Source of the DNA: Rhizobium sp. WYJ-E13
GTDB lineage: Bacteria > Pseudomonadota > Alphaproteobacteria > Rhizobiales > Rhizobiaceae
Direction: 5' to 3'
NCBI RefSeq assembly: GCF_018987265.1
Contig: NZ_CP076854.1
Coordinates: 1,612,001 to 1,676,000, forward strand
Length of the DNA stretch: 64,000 bases
The notes beneath the pieces are model-generated. The model saw only the letters and a program-made list of their open reading frames with translations, searched no databases and was not told the DNA's origin. Shown in pieces: positions 27,839-36,385 of the stretch. Made by a program: the position numbers and the translations under genes. Position 1 is the first letter of the stretch, and each line of letters starts with the position of its first letter.

Positions 27839-28138
27839 ATGAAACCCGACATGTTCAAACAACCTGTGTGCATCCTTGTCGGCCTCGGCTTTCCGGCTAA
27901 GGTCCGCAGCGTCATGGATGCCTACACATACCTTTGCGAATGGCCTGCATCGCTCAGGGATACCGCCCACTCGGTGGCACTGAAGGCTTGTGGCGCGGCA
28001 CTGCGCGGCGAGATCGAAGCGGAGACCGCGCGTGGCCTGTTTGCCGCCTTCGCCGAGAAACACGATCTGCTGGCGCCGGAGATCGATGCTATCGCCGCGT
28101 CTCACCTTCGGCGCGACAGAGATCCGCACGTGCGCTAA
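27839..28138 (+). CDS. DUF982 family protein
   Basis: A 99-residue protein with the DUF982 pattern: MFKQPVCILVGLGFPAKVRSV, MDAYTYLCEWP, and AHSVALKACGAALRGEIEAETARGLF as a helical C-terminal half. DUF982 proteins are frequent and multi-copy in rhizobia, with no known function. A ribosome site (GGAGAG) precedes the ATG. Confidence 0.8.
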   Translation: MKPDMFKQPVCILVGLGFPAKVRSVMDAYTYLCEWPASLRDTAHSVALKACGAALRGEIEAETARGLFAAFAEKHDLLAPEIDAIAASHLRRDRDPHVR

Positions 28139-28149
28139 GGAGGCCCGAT

Positions 28150-28425
28150 ATGCACGATATGTTGCAGCAGGTCGCAAGCAATGCGATGACGATGGGTCCG
28201 GCGATCTTGTTCCAGAGCATGCAGCTTCAGCGGCCGATAGACGTGGTGAAAGCGGCAGCCCTGCCTGCCGATGACAAAAGGACGATCCTCGCGGCATGGG
28301 CTTCGGACTTCTACGCGGTCGATTCAAAGCCGGCGTTCCGTCATATTCCCGGAACGCCGGAGCCGGTTCCGATCGATGAGATCCGGTTCGCACTCAAAGA
28401 ACTTGACCGGCGTTACGGTCCCTGA
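28150..28425 (+). CDS. Small hypothetical protein, likely cotranscribed with DUF982
   Basis: A 91-residue protein (MHDMLQQVASNAMTMGPAIL, then VVKAAALPADDKRTILAAWASDFYAV). The ATG at 28150 has a strong AAGGAGG site and follows the DUF982 stop by 11 bp. The motif PADDKRTILAAWASD followed by IDEIRFAL is seen in small rhizobial proteins near stress genes, with no function assigned. A long inverted repeat lies inside the gene (28330-28360). Confidence 0.72.
   Translation: MHDMLQQVASNAMTMGPAILFQSMQLQRPIDVVKAAALPADDKRTILAAWASDFYAVDSKPAFRHIPGTPEPVPIDEIRFALKELDRRYGP
28330..28360. repeat. 11-bp inverted repeat inside a coding region
   Basis: CCGGCGTTCCG and CGGAACGCCGG flank a 9-nt loop (TCATATTCC), a perfect stem within the 91-residue gene. 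Confidence 0.65.
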
Positions 28426-28442
28426 TCTTTGACGTTTCAGGC

Positions 28443-28603
28443 CTATTTCATCAACGTGGCAAGCCGCTTTATGGCCTGGTCCAGCGAACGTTGCCCGTCG
28501 CAATAATCCTGCCAGGCGTTCGTCTTTTCGAGGAGCGCCGGCAAGGTGCGAATGGTGAAGCGCTTCGGATCGAGATCGGTCTTCACCTGTGTCCAGGTCA
28601 GCG
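28443..28603 (-). pseudogene. ligD: C-terminal remnant of a LigD-type primase/ligase gene
   Basis: The reverse strand reads LTWTQVKTDLDPKRFTIRTL, then PALLEKTNAWQDYCDGQRSLDQAI and a stop at 28443. This is the end of the polymerase (primase) domain of bacterial end-joining protein LigD. Only about 53 codons remain. It ends at the junction with the IS6 right part, where about 13 bp (28591-28603) can be read as either sequence. Confidence 0.75.
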
Positions 28604-29106
28604 ACCGTGGCGACAAACACTGGCTCTGGCGCGCTGTCGATCAAGATGGTTTAGTGCTCGACGTTCTCGTGCAGAATCGGCGCAACACGAAAGCTGCCTG
28701 GCGGCTGATGCGCAAACTGCTGAAGGCTCAGCGCCATGCGCCTCGGGTCATAATCACTGATAAGCTGCGGTCCTACGATGCCGCAAAGACATAGACCATG
28801 CCTGGCGTCGAGCATCGTTCGCACAAGGCGCTCAACCACCGAACCGAAAACTCCCACCAACCAACGCGAAGGCGTGAGCGGACTGTGAAGCGCGTCAAGT
28901 CACGCAGGCAGCTCCAGCGCTTCGTCTCGATCCACGACCCGATCGCCAATCTCTTTCACATTCCTCGGCATGACATTGCCTCAAACAATCATCGCGACCT
29001 GCGGACCGCGGCAATGCAGATGTGGAACGAGATCGCTCATTGCGCTCGCTTGACAGTGGGGGCGTCCATACAGAGCTCACCCAGTCGCCGTTAACTTTAC
29101 AATGCC
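28591..29106 (+). mobile_element. IS6-family element, right (3') remnant
   Basis: It encodes the C-terminal half of an IS6-family transposase: VQVSDRGDKHWLWRAVDQDG, VLVQNRRNTKAAWRLMRKLL, VIITDKLRSYDAAK, a TAG stop, then MPGVEHRSHKALNHR, ENSHQPTRRRERTVKR and FVSIHDPIANLFHIPRHDI. The catalytic Asp of ITDKLRSY and the Glu of ENSHQPTRRRE are kept. The end (29086-29106) is the inverted copy of the left terminal repeat at 23341. The nonsense codon and missing N-terminus make it inactive. Confidence 0.85.
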
Positions 29107-29135
29107 CCTGCGTCAAATGTGATGCAGGCCGTTTC

Positions 29136-29149
29136 TTGATGTCGGTCAA
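29136..29149 (+). promoter_or_regulatory. FixK/FNR box before the universal stress protein gene
   Basis: TTGATGTCGGTCAA, near-consensus anaerobox. Its centre is about 71 bp before the ATG at 29214, leaving a leader of about 30 bp. It begins 30 bp outside the IS6 right end. Confidence 0.87.
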
Positions 29150-29213
29150 TGTCTGGTCCACGCGGGAGGCTAGAATCGCATAACGATCTAGCGGGCAAGG
29201 GTAGTGATCCGAT

Positions 29214-29675
29214 ATGTACCGAACGATAGTCTGCGCTATAGGCAACGGCCCTCGCGAAACGGCCGAGCGCATCCTGAACAAAGCAGCCGGCCTCCTCGAC
29301 AAGGATGGTTCGATCTTCGTCATCCACGCCGTCGAAACCATGCCACACTACATGACCACGAGCCTACCGGAGGACTTCGAGACCGCCGCCATAAAGGATG
29401 CCGAGGAGAAGCTCACCTTGCTCTGCCGGCAGATGAAGATCCCCGCTGCAGTCGAGGTCCATACCGGTAGCGCAGCCAGGGTGCTTTTGGCCGTCGCGCG
29501 GGAGAAGCAGGCGGACCTCATCATCCTGTCGACCCATGTCGCAGATATTACCGACTATATTTTCGGGGCCGTGGTCGACCGCGTGGTGCGTCACGCCAAA
29601 TGCTCGGTCCTCGTCGATCGCAAGCAAAGTCCGGCGCATAAGCCGAGCCGCGCGGTGGAGACGGCGGCGCGCTGA
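29214..29675 (+). CDS. Universal stress protein (UspA family)
   Basis: A 153-residue Usp domain: start MYRTIVCAIGNGPRETAERIL, the beta-strand IFVIHAVE, the nucleotide-binding region ADLIILSTHV and the C-terminal SVLVDR. The ATP-binding G-x2-G-x9-G-S/T motif is replaced by GAVVDRVVRHAKCSVLV, so it may not bind ATP. FNR-type control of Usp genes is common in low-oxygen regulons, and the box at 29136 supports it here. Confidence 0.9.
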   Translation: MYRTIVCAIGNGPRETAERILNKAAGLLDKDGSIFVIHAVETMPHYMTTSLPEDFETAAIKDAEEKLTLLCRQMKIPAAVEVHTGSAARVLLAVAREKQADLIILSTHVADITDYIFGAVVDRVVRHAKCSVLVDRKQSPAHKPSRAVETAAR

Positions 29676-29804
29676 TCACCGTGCGCCCTTGGCAATGGCG
29701 CGGCGTGTTTTTTGCCTTCGTTCAGACCTTCTCCCCGTACATGACGCAAAGGGATTGCCAGGTATGGGCAGCCTGCGCACGACGTCGCGGCATCGCCATC
29801 ATCC

Positions 29805-30926
29805 CTACCGCGCATTCGCCAGCGCCCGGCGGAACCGCATGAGCGCGCCGCAAAAGAAAAGCACGCCGATCACCGTGAGCGCCGCCATCTCCTGCCAGAC
29901 CGCATCGAAGCCGGCGCCGCGGTAGAGGATCGCCTGCGACAGCGACACGAAATGTGGCGCGGGCGAAACCACCATCGCATATTGCAGCCAGAGCGGCATG
30001 CTGTCCATCGGCGTCGTGCTGCCGGAAAGCAGGTTCATCGCAATCAGGATAGGCATCGAAATCAGCCCGAATTGCGCCATCGAACTTGAGGCAGTCGCGA
30101 TCAGGATGCCGAGCGACGTGACGGAGAACTGGTAGAGTACCGCGCAGAAGACGAAAAGCCAGATCGAACCGGCGATCGGCACCGAAAGCAGCCCTTCGAC
30201 CACCACAACGAGCGACAGCACCGCCGCCACGATGATGACCAGCCCGTTCGCCCAGACCTTCGACATCATGATCTCCGCCGGCGTGACCGGCATGACGAGA
30301 AGATGCTCGATCGTGCCATGCTCCCGCTCTCGGACCAGCGCTGCGCCGGTCAGGATGACCGAAAGCATCGTCACATTGTTGATGACCTGCATGACCGCGG
30401 TGAACCAGGTCGATTGCAGATTGGAATTGAATCGTGCGCTCACGACGAGATTGACCGGTGACGCGGCGGCGCTGTTCGGCAAGGCTGCCGCCATCTCCTG
30501 CAGAATAATGCTCTGGATATAGGTGGCTCCGTTGCCGGCCTGCGCCATGGCCGTCGCGTCGATATCGAGCTGCAGCGAAGGCTTGCGACCGGCAATCGCA
30601 TCCTCCTCGAATTTGGGCGGGATCTCCAGCACGAAGACGAATCGACCGGCATCCATTGCCGCATCCACCTCATCGGCGCCGATCAACACCGGCGCCTTGA
30701 AGAAGGGCTGCAGCATCGCATCCCGTAGCCGTGTCGAGAGCATCGAACGGTCCTCGTCGACGACGGCGACCGAGGCGTTCTCGACCTCGAGCTTGGCACC
30801 GGTCGAAACCGTATAGACGGCGATGGTGAAAGTGTAGACGATGAGGACCATCATCACAGGGTCGGCCTTCAGGCTGTAGAGTTCCTTGACGCCGAGGCGG
30901 AAAATACGGTTGAGCTTGCCCCACAT
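29805..30926 (-). CDS. ABC-2 type permease (YhhJ-like)
   Basis: A 373-residue ABC-2 permease. One N-terminal helix follows MWGKLNRIFRLGVKELYSLKADP, then a large extracytoplasmic domain (about residues 45-170) and five C-terminal helices with REREHGTIEHLLVMPVTPAEIM, the usual ABC-2 signature. Start ATG 30926 lies 1 bp after the stop of the double-ATPase gene. With the HlyD and RbbA-like genes it matches the E. coli yhiI-yhiH(rbbA)-yhhJ layout; the exported substrate is unknown. Confidence 0.9.
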   Translation of the reverse strand: MWGKLNRIFRLGVKELYSLKADPVMMVLIVYTFTIAVYTVSTGAKLEVENASVAVVDEDRSMLSTRLRDAMLQPFFKAPVLIGADEVDAAMDAGRFVFVLEIPPKFEEDAIAGRKPSLQLDIDATAMAQAGNGATYIQSIILQEMAAALPNSAAASPVNLVVSARFNSNLQSTWFTAVMQVINNVTMLSVILTGAALVREREHGTIEHLLVMPVTPAEIMMSKVWANGLVIIVAAVLSLVVVVEGLLSVPIAGSIWLFVFCAVLYQFSVTSLGILIATASSSMAQFGLISMPILIAMNLLSGSTTPMDSMPLWLQYAMVVSPAPHFVSLSQAILYRGAGFDAVWQEMAALTVIGVLFFCGALMRFRRALANAR

Positions 30927-30927
30927 G

Positions 30928-33648
30928 TCAGGCACTCCGCTTTCTGAGTGCCACGAGGGCGGCGCCAACGAACACGACACCGAAACCTGCAAGAACGATG
31001 AGGTTGGGCCAGAGTTCGGCAAGGCCGAGACCCTTTGTGATGACGCCGACGCTCAGGGGCTGGTACCAAGCCGAGGGAAAGAGCAGCCCCATGAACCGCC
31101 CGCCCCCGGAGAGCGACGAGACCGGCACCAGCAGGCCGGAAAAATTCACGGCCGGGACGATCGCAACGATCGCGGTCGCGAAGATCGCCGCCACCTGGCT
31201 GCGCACGAAGCTCGAGACGAAGAGACCGAAGGCCGTCGTTGCGAGGATATAGAGGATCGAGCCCGCCGCAAGCAGGCCGATTGAGCCCTTGATCGGTACG
31301 TCGAACACGAGGCGCATCATCAGCACCAGCATCAGGAAACTGACGAAGGCGATCGCCACATAGGGAAGCTGCTTGCCGAGCAGGAATTCGATACGGGTGA
31401 CCGGCGTCGCCTGGAAATTGGCGATCGAGCCGGTTTCCTTCTCCTTGACGATGCCGAGCGCGGTCATGATCGCCGGGATCAATACAAGCATCAGCATGAT
31501 GACGCTCGGCACGATCGCATTGGCGCTCTTGAAATCCTGATTATAGCGGAAGCGGCTTTCGATATTGACGGGATAGGGCTGTTCGAAGCGGCCCGAATGC
31601 CGCGCCGAGACATCGGCGAGATAGGAGGAGACGAGACCCGAAACGTAACCGCGCGCTGTCTCGGCACGGAACGGCATCGCGCCGTCGAGCCATACGGAGA
31701 CCTCGGGCGCCTCCTGGCGCATGAGGTCGCGGCCGAAATCGGGCGGGATCTCGATGCCCATCATCAGTTCACCATCCTGCAGCCGATGCTGCAGTTCCTC
31801 GCTCGAGGCAATCGGCGGCTGCTCCTGGAAATAACGCGAACTCTGCAGGCTCTCCACCAGCTGCCGGCTTTCTGAAGACTGATCCTGATCGTAGACGGCG
31901 AAAGGCAGATGCTCGACATCGAAGGAGATGCCGTATCCGAACGTGAGCATCAACAGGACCGGCCCGAGAAGCGCGAAGACGAGCCGTGCCCGGTCGCGCA
32001 GGATTTCGATCGTCTCGCGCCGCGCATAGGCAAAGAGCCGGCGGGGGTCGAAGAGCCGCATGGGTAGGGCGGTCTCGCCGGCGAGCGCGGTGCCCCCGGC
32101 ATCGGCCCCGGCGCCCTCACCCATACCCGCCTCTGTCAGCACCGCGATGAAGGTTTCCTCCAGCGTCGCCTCGCCCCGCTCGGCACAGAGTTCGGCCGGG
32201 CTGCCGATCGCCAGCACCTTGCCGGCATGCATCAGTGAGATGCGGTCACAGCGCTCGGCCTCGTTCATGAAATGCGTCGACAGGAAAATCGTGACGCCGT
32301 CGCGCCGCGACAGCGTTATCAGTGATCGCCAGAAGGCGTCGCGCGCCACCGGATCGACACCGGACGTGGGCTCGTCGAGGATCAGCATTTCCGGCTTGTG
32401 GATGACGGCCGCCGCAAGCTGGAGACGCTGGCGAATGCCGAGCGGCAGGTCTTCCGGCCGCTGGTCGGCGAATTCGCCGAGATCATATTCGGCGAGCATC
32501 TCGCCGACGCGCCGATCGATATCTGCCGCCGGCAAACCGAAAAGACGTGCATGCAGCCTCAGGTTCTGGCGAACGGTCAGCTCGCCATAGAGAGAGAATG
32601 CCTGCGACATGTAGCCGACGCGCTTGCGGGTCTCGATATCGCCGGCCTTCAGCGGCTGGCCGAAGAGCCTTGCGACACCCTCGCTTGCCGGCAACAGCCC
32701 CGTCAGCATCTTCATTGTCGTGCTCTTGCCGCTGCCGTTCGAACCGAGGAAGCCGAAAATCTCGCCCCTCGCAATACGGAAGCTGACATGATCGACCGCG
32801 ACGAAATCGCCGAAGCGGCACGTCAGGTCTTCCGCCTCGATTGCCGGCGGTCCGTCGACGATCGCGCGCGGCGTGACGATCAGTGGACCGCGATCCAGCT
32901 CGCCGGTATTCGGCATCAGCGCCGTGAAGGCCGCCTCCAGGGTCTGCTGCCGGGCCTGCCGCATGATATCGCCGGGGCTGCCGGTCGCGATCAGCCTGCC
33001 CGCGTGCAAGGCGGCAAGCCAGTCGAAGCGTTCGGCCTCCTCCATATAGGCGGTGGCGACGATCACGCTCATCTGCGGCCGCCGCTCGCGAATGTGATCG
33101 ACGAGCTCCCAGAACTGCCGACGCGAGAGCGGATCGATGCCGGTCGTCGGTTCGTCGAGAATCAGCAGATCGGGATCATGCAGGAGCGAGGCACAGATAC
33201 CGAGCTTCTGCTTCATGCCGCCCGAAAGCTTGCCGGCGGGCCGATCACGAAAGGGCAGCAAGCCGGTCATTCGCAATAGTTCGTCCATGCGCGCACGGCG
33301 CTGCAGACCGACCTGGCCGAAGAGGCGACCGAAGAAATCGAGGTTTTCCGCGACGCTCAACGTCGGATAGAGATTGCGTCCGAGGCCCTGCGGCATGAAG
33401 GCAAGGCGGCCACGAGTGTCACGACGATGGCGCCGATCGGCCATGTCGCCGCCAAGCACCTCGACATGTCCGTGCTGGATGCGGGTAATACCCGCCGCAA
33501 GACCGAGCAGCGTCGATTTGCCGACGCCATCGGGGCCGATCAGTCCGGCCATGCAGCCGGCGGGAACGGCAAGCTCGACACCATCGAGTGCGGCAATCCG
33601 GCCGTAACGATGCGTCACGGCCGTGAAGCGAACGGCCGGTTCGCTCAT
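30928..33648 (-). CDS. ABC transporter with two ATPase domains fused to an ABC-2 permease (RbbA/YhiH-like)
   Basis: A 906-residue fusion. NBD1 (about residues 5-230) has Walker A GPDGVGKST, signature LSGGMKQKL and Walker B LLILDEPTTGID. NBD2 (about 270-500) has GSNGSGKST and LILDEPTSGVD, but its signature segment reads LPLGIRQRL instead of LSGG, so one ATP site may be degenerate. The permease domain (about 545-906) begins LFAYARRETIEILRDRARL and has six helices. It overlaps the HlyD gene by ATGA. E. coli RbbA also binds ribosomes, but export of a hydrophobic compound with the HlyD partner is the more cautious reading. Confidence 0.92.
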   Translation of the reverse strand: MSEPAVRFTAVTHRYGRIAALDGVELAVPAGCMAGLIGPDGVGKSTLLGLAAGITRIQHGHVEVLGGDMADRRHRRDTRGRLAFMPQGLGRNLYPTLSVAENLDFFGRLFGQVGLQRRARMDELLRMTGLLPFRDRPAGKLSGGMKQKLGICASLLHDPDLLILDEPTTGIDPLSRRQFWELVDHIRERRPQMSVIVATAYMEEAERFDWLAALHAGRLIATGSPGDIMRQARQQTLEAAFTALMPNTGELDRGPLIVTPRAIVDGPPAIEAEDLTCRFGDFVAVDHVSFRIARGEIFGFLGSNGSGKSTTMKMLTGLLPASEGVARLFGQPLKAGDIETRKRVGYMSQAFSLYGELTVRQNLRLHARLFGLPAADIDRRVGEMLAEYDLGEFADQRPEDLPLGIRQRLQLAAAVIHKPEMLILDEPTSGVDPVARDAFWRSLITLSRRDGVTIFLSTHFMNEAERCDRISLMHAGKVLAIGSPAELCAERGEATLEETFIAVLTEAGMGEGAGADAGGTALAGETALPMRLFDPRRLFAYARRETIEILRDRARLVFALLGPVLLMLTFGYGISFDVEHLPFAVYDQDQSSESRQLVESLQSSRYFQEQPPIASSEELQHRLQDGELMMGIEIPPDFGRDLMRQEAPEVSVWLDGAMPFRAETARGYVSGLVSSYLADVSARHSGRFEQPYPVNIESRFRYNQDFKSANAIVPSVIMLMLVLIPAIMTALGIVKEKETGSIANFQATPVTRIEFLLGKQLPYVAIAFVSFLMLVLMMRLVFDVPIKGSIGLLAAGSILYILATTAFGLFVSSFVRSQVAAIFATAIVAIVPAVNFSGLLVPVSSLSGGGRFMGLLFPSAWYQPLSVGVITKGLGLAELWPNLIVLAGFGVVFVGAALVALRKRSA

Positions 33649-34673
33649 TGCGGCAGCTTCACTTGCAGCTCCGCCGGCCAGGCCGACTTGGGATCGGTGC
33701 GGACATAGCCGATCCCCCTCACACCCGTCTTGACGCGCGATTCATAATCCTTGAGCAGATCGGGGGCGATCTTCAGCTTCACCCGGAAAACCAGCTTCTC
33801 GCGCTCGTCCTGTGTCTCGACGGTCTTCGGCGTGAACTGTGCCCGCGAGGAGACGAAGGATACCGTCGCCGGCACGACATATTGCGGCGCCGGATCGAGA
33901 ATGATGCGCGCCTCGTCGCCGATTGCCAAGGTGCCGGCCGCGCGGGCCGGCAGGAAGATCGTCATCGACACGTCGGAAAGATCGAGCAGCGTCGCGACCG
34001 GCGCACCGGCGGCAACGACTTCGCCGGTCTGTGCGAGCTTGTATTCGACACGGCCCCGGCGCGGCGCCTTCAGCACGGCATCGTCGAGCAGAGTTTGAAT
34101 GCGCACCACTTCCGCCTGCGCCGCTTCCGTTGCCGCTTCCGCCTCGTCTCGGCTTGCGAGCGCAGCCTTTTGTGCCGCCTCTGCAACGCTCAGCTGGCTG
34201 CGGCGCAGTTCGAGCTGCTGCATCGTGCCACTGCCGGTGCTGCTCATCGATTGCGCGCGCTGGAATTCCTGCCTGGCGAGTATCAGCTCGCTTTGGCGCT
34301 GGGCAATTGAGGCCTCGGCTTCGACCTGGCTCGTCTCGCTGCGGCGAACCTGGGCCTTGGCGCCAGCAAGCTGAGCATCGAGATCGGCCGTATCGATCCG
34401 GGCGATCGGCGCGCCGGCATCGATGATCTGGCCTTCGTCGACGAGTACATCGGCAAGCCGACCAGCGAATTTCGCCGAAATCAGCACCTGCTGGGCCTCG
34501 ATGCGGCCATTGGACATGGAGACATTTTCGGGCAGTCCTCGACCGGTCATCTTGTTCCAGAGGGCCTCGAACCGAGCGGAGAAGACCGAGGAGCGATCCT
34601 GCGCGAGAACCGGCTGACCGGGGCCAAGGAGAAAAGCTAAGGAAACCAGGATGCAAAGCTGATGCTTTCTCAA
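33645..34673 (-). CDS. HlyD-family membrane fusion protein (YhiI-like)
   Basis: A 342-residue periplasmic adaptor. A signal segment LCILVSLAFLLGPGQPVLAQ is followed by the biotinyl-lipoyl half-motif GRIEAQQVLISAKFAGRLADVLVDEGQ, a coiled coil (about residues 100-190, Gln/Ala/Glu rich) and the returning lipoyl half APRRGRVEYKLAQTGEVVAAG. TTG at 34673 is the likely start because GGAGG lies 8 bp upstream and no suitable ATG exists nearby. First gene of the three-gene export operon. Confidence 0.88.
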   Translation of the reverse strand: MRKHQLCILVSLAFLLGPGQPVLAQDRSSVFSARFEALWNKMTGRGLPENVSMSNGRIEAQQVLISAKFAGRLADVLVDEGQIIDAGAPIARIDTADLDAQLAGAKAQVRRSETSQVEAEASIAQRQSELILARQEFQRAQSMSSTGSGTMQQLELRRSQLSVAEAAQKAALASRDEAEAATEAAQAEVVRIQTLLDDAVLKAPRRGRVEYKLAQTGEVVAAGAPVATLLDLSDVSMTIFLPARAAGTLAIGDEARIILDPAPQYVVPATVSFVSSRAQFTPKTVETQDEREKLVFRVKLKIAPDLLKDYESRVKTGVRGIGYVRTDPKSAWPAELQVKLPQ

Positions 34674-34748
34674 TGACGGAGCCTCCAATCGAACCTGTGC
34701 GGACGTTGCCGATGTGCGTCCTTCTATTGGCAATCCGGTCCGCCATCC

Positions 34749-34762
34749 TTGACATATATCAT
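34749..34762. promoter_or_regulatory. Imperfect FixK/FNR box in the hlyD-adh divergent gap
   Basis: TTGACATATATCAT has one mismatch to TTGA-N6-TCAA. It is centred 82 bp before the hlyD-like start (reverse) and about 227 bp before the adh start (forward), so it fits the export operon better. Confidence 0.55.
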
Positions 34763-34981
34763 GAAGAACAGGGCCAGCATCTGAAGCGGTCGTGCCTGAT
34801 CGAGGAGATGCCGCAGGCGTATCGCCAGTCCAGGGGCGGCATAGAGTTTTTTCAGGCAGCATCCGAACGGGCACGCCTCGACCTGCGATGCCGGACGCCC
34901 CGTGTCTTGCGATGGATCAATGCGCCCGTGGGCGTGCCCTTCATCATCACGCCGGACAATCATTGCGAAAGGATGAAGATC
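34763..34981. other. Long leader upstream of adh
   Basis: About 220 bp with an open frame in phase with adh but no family similarity. No second regulatory box was seen. Confidence 0.4.
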
Positions 34982-36037
34982 ATGACGGGCAAGATGATGA
35001 AGGCGGCGGTGGTGCGTGAATTCGGCAGGCCGCTTGTAATCGAATGCGTGCCGGTGCCAGTTCCCGGACCGGGCGAAATCCTGGTGAAGGTGGTCGCCTG
35101 CGGCGTCTGCCATACCGACCTGCATGCAGCCGACGGCGACTGGCCCGTCAAGCCGAGGCCGCCCTTCATTCCGGGCCACGAAGCGGCAGGCGTCGTTGCC
35201 GCCCTCGGCCCCGGCGTCACAGAATTCAAGGAAGGCGATGCCGTCGGCGTTGCCTGGCTGCACGACGCCTGCCTGCGCTGCGAATATTGCGAGACCGGCT
35301 GGGAAACGCTTTGCGAACACCAGCACAATTCCGGCTACAGCTGCGATGGCGGCTTTGCCGAATATGTCATCGCCTCGGCAGCCTTTGCCGCACGCCTTCC
35401 CGACGACGTCAATTTCGCCGAGATCGCGCCGATCCTCTGCGCCGGTGTTACGACCTACAAGGGTATCAGGGAAACCGAAGCCCGGCCCGGCGAATGGGTC
35501 GCGATCTCGGGCATCGGCGGGCTTGGCCATGTTGCAATCCAGTATGCCAAGGCGATGGGCCTCAAGGTGATCGCCCTCGATATCGCCGCCGCCAAACTCG
35601 ACCTCGCTCGCGAGGTTGGCGCCGATCTTGCGCTCAACGCGCTTTCCGAAGACGCGGTCGAGAAGGTGTTGAAGGCGACGAACGGTGGCGCACATGGCGT
35701 GCTTGTCACCGCCGTCTCCCCGCCGGCTTTCTCGCAGGCGCTCTCGATGGTGCGCCGGAAGGGCACCGTCAGCCTTGTCGGGCTGCCGCCGGGCAACTTC
35801 CAGACGCCGATCTTCGACGTCGTGCTGAAGCGTCTAACCGTGCGCGGCTCGATCGTCGGCACGCGCCGCGATCTCGACGAAGCGCTTGCCTTTGCCGCCG
35901 ACGGCCGCGTCCGGGCTGAGATCACAAAGGCGCCGCTCGACGATATCAATGATATCTTTGCCGGCCTGAAAGCGGGAACCGTCGAAGGCCGGATGGTACT
36001 GGATATCGCCGAAGAGAAACCGGCGGAGGCGGCATGA
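34982..36037 (+). CDS. adhP: Zinc-dependent alcohol dehydrogenase (AdhP type)
   Basis: A 351-residue medium-chain dehydrogenase that interconverts alcohols and aldehydes with NAD. Catalytic zinc ligands are Cys in VACGVCHTDLHA, His-Glu in PGHEAAG, and Cys in ILCAGVTTYK. The structural zinc has the four Cys of CLRCEYCETGWETLC. The Rossmann motif is SGIGGLGHVAIQYAK. ATG 34982 was chosen because AAGGA lies 9 bp before it; the longer upstream frame is not family-like. In microaerobic cells it could drain reductant; that role is inferred. Confidence 0.94.
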   Translation: MTGKMMKAAVVREFGRPLVIECVPVPVPGPGEILVKVVACGVCHTDLHAADGDWPVKPRPPFIPGHEAAGVVAALGPGVTEFKEGDAVGVAWLHDACLRCEYCETGWETLCEHQHNSGYSCDGGFAEYVIASAAFAARLPDDVNFAEIAPILCAGVTTYKGIRETEARPGEWVAISGIGGLGHVAIQYAKAMGLKVIALDIAAAKLDLAREVGADLALNALSEDAVEKVLKATNGGAHGVLVTAVSPPAFSQALSMVRRKGTVSLVGLPPGNFQTPIFDVVLKRLTVRGSIVGTRRDLDEALAFAADGRVRAEITKAPLDDINDIFAGLKAGTVEGRMVLDIAEEKPAEAA

Positions 36038-36385
36038 GAAATAGCCGCGGGCACGTCAATTTTGACGGTGATCAAGGCACTTAGTGGCCCGGCCGTTAAC
36101 CTTGCTTCATTCTGGCGGATGGAGAGGCTGTGCTTTGGAAACAGATGGCGATCGCCGCATGGTTGCCTGCACGGTGCTGCTCTTGGTACCTCCCGCCTGG
36201 ACTGCATGCCGGAAGGGGAACGGGCGGTGCCGGCGCCCCCGCCCACCCTGCGAGCTGGTGCCGTCCCTTCTGGCCAGGCCAGATGACAAGACGGTGCCCT
36301 CCTCCCCTCCCCGACACCGGACCGGCAACCTATATCAAGGCGGATTCCAGTCCGCAGTATTCGCTGCCCTTACACGGAGACATGT
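36038..36385. other. Gap between adh and cbpA containing a FixK/FNR box
   Basis: About 350 bp. The box at 36062-36075 is near the adh end, more than 300 bp from cbpA. The rest is G/C-rich with no convincing gene, so it may be a long leader or encode a small RNA. Confidence 0.5.
36062..36075 (+). promoter_or_regulatory. FixK/FNR box far upstream of cbpA
   Basis: TTGACGGTGATCAA, a good match to TTGA-N6-TCAA. A class II promoter here would start near 36110, giving a 276-nt leader to cbpA at 36386 or an independent RNA. Confidence 0.65.
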
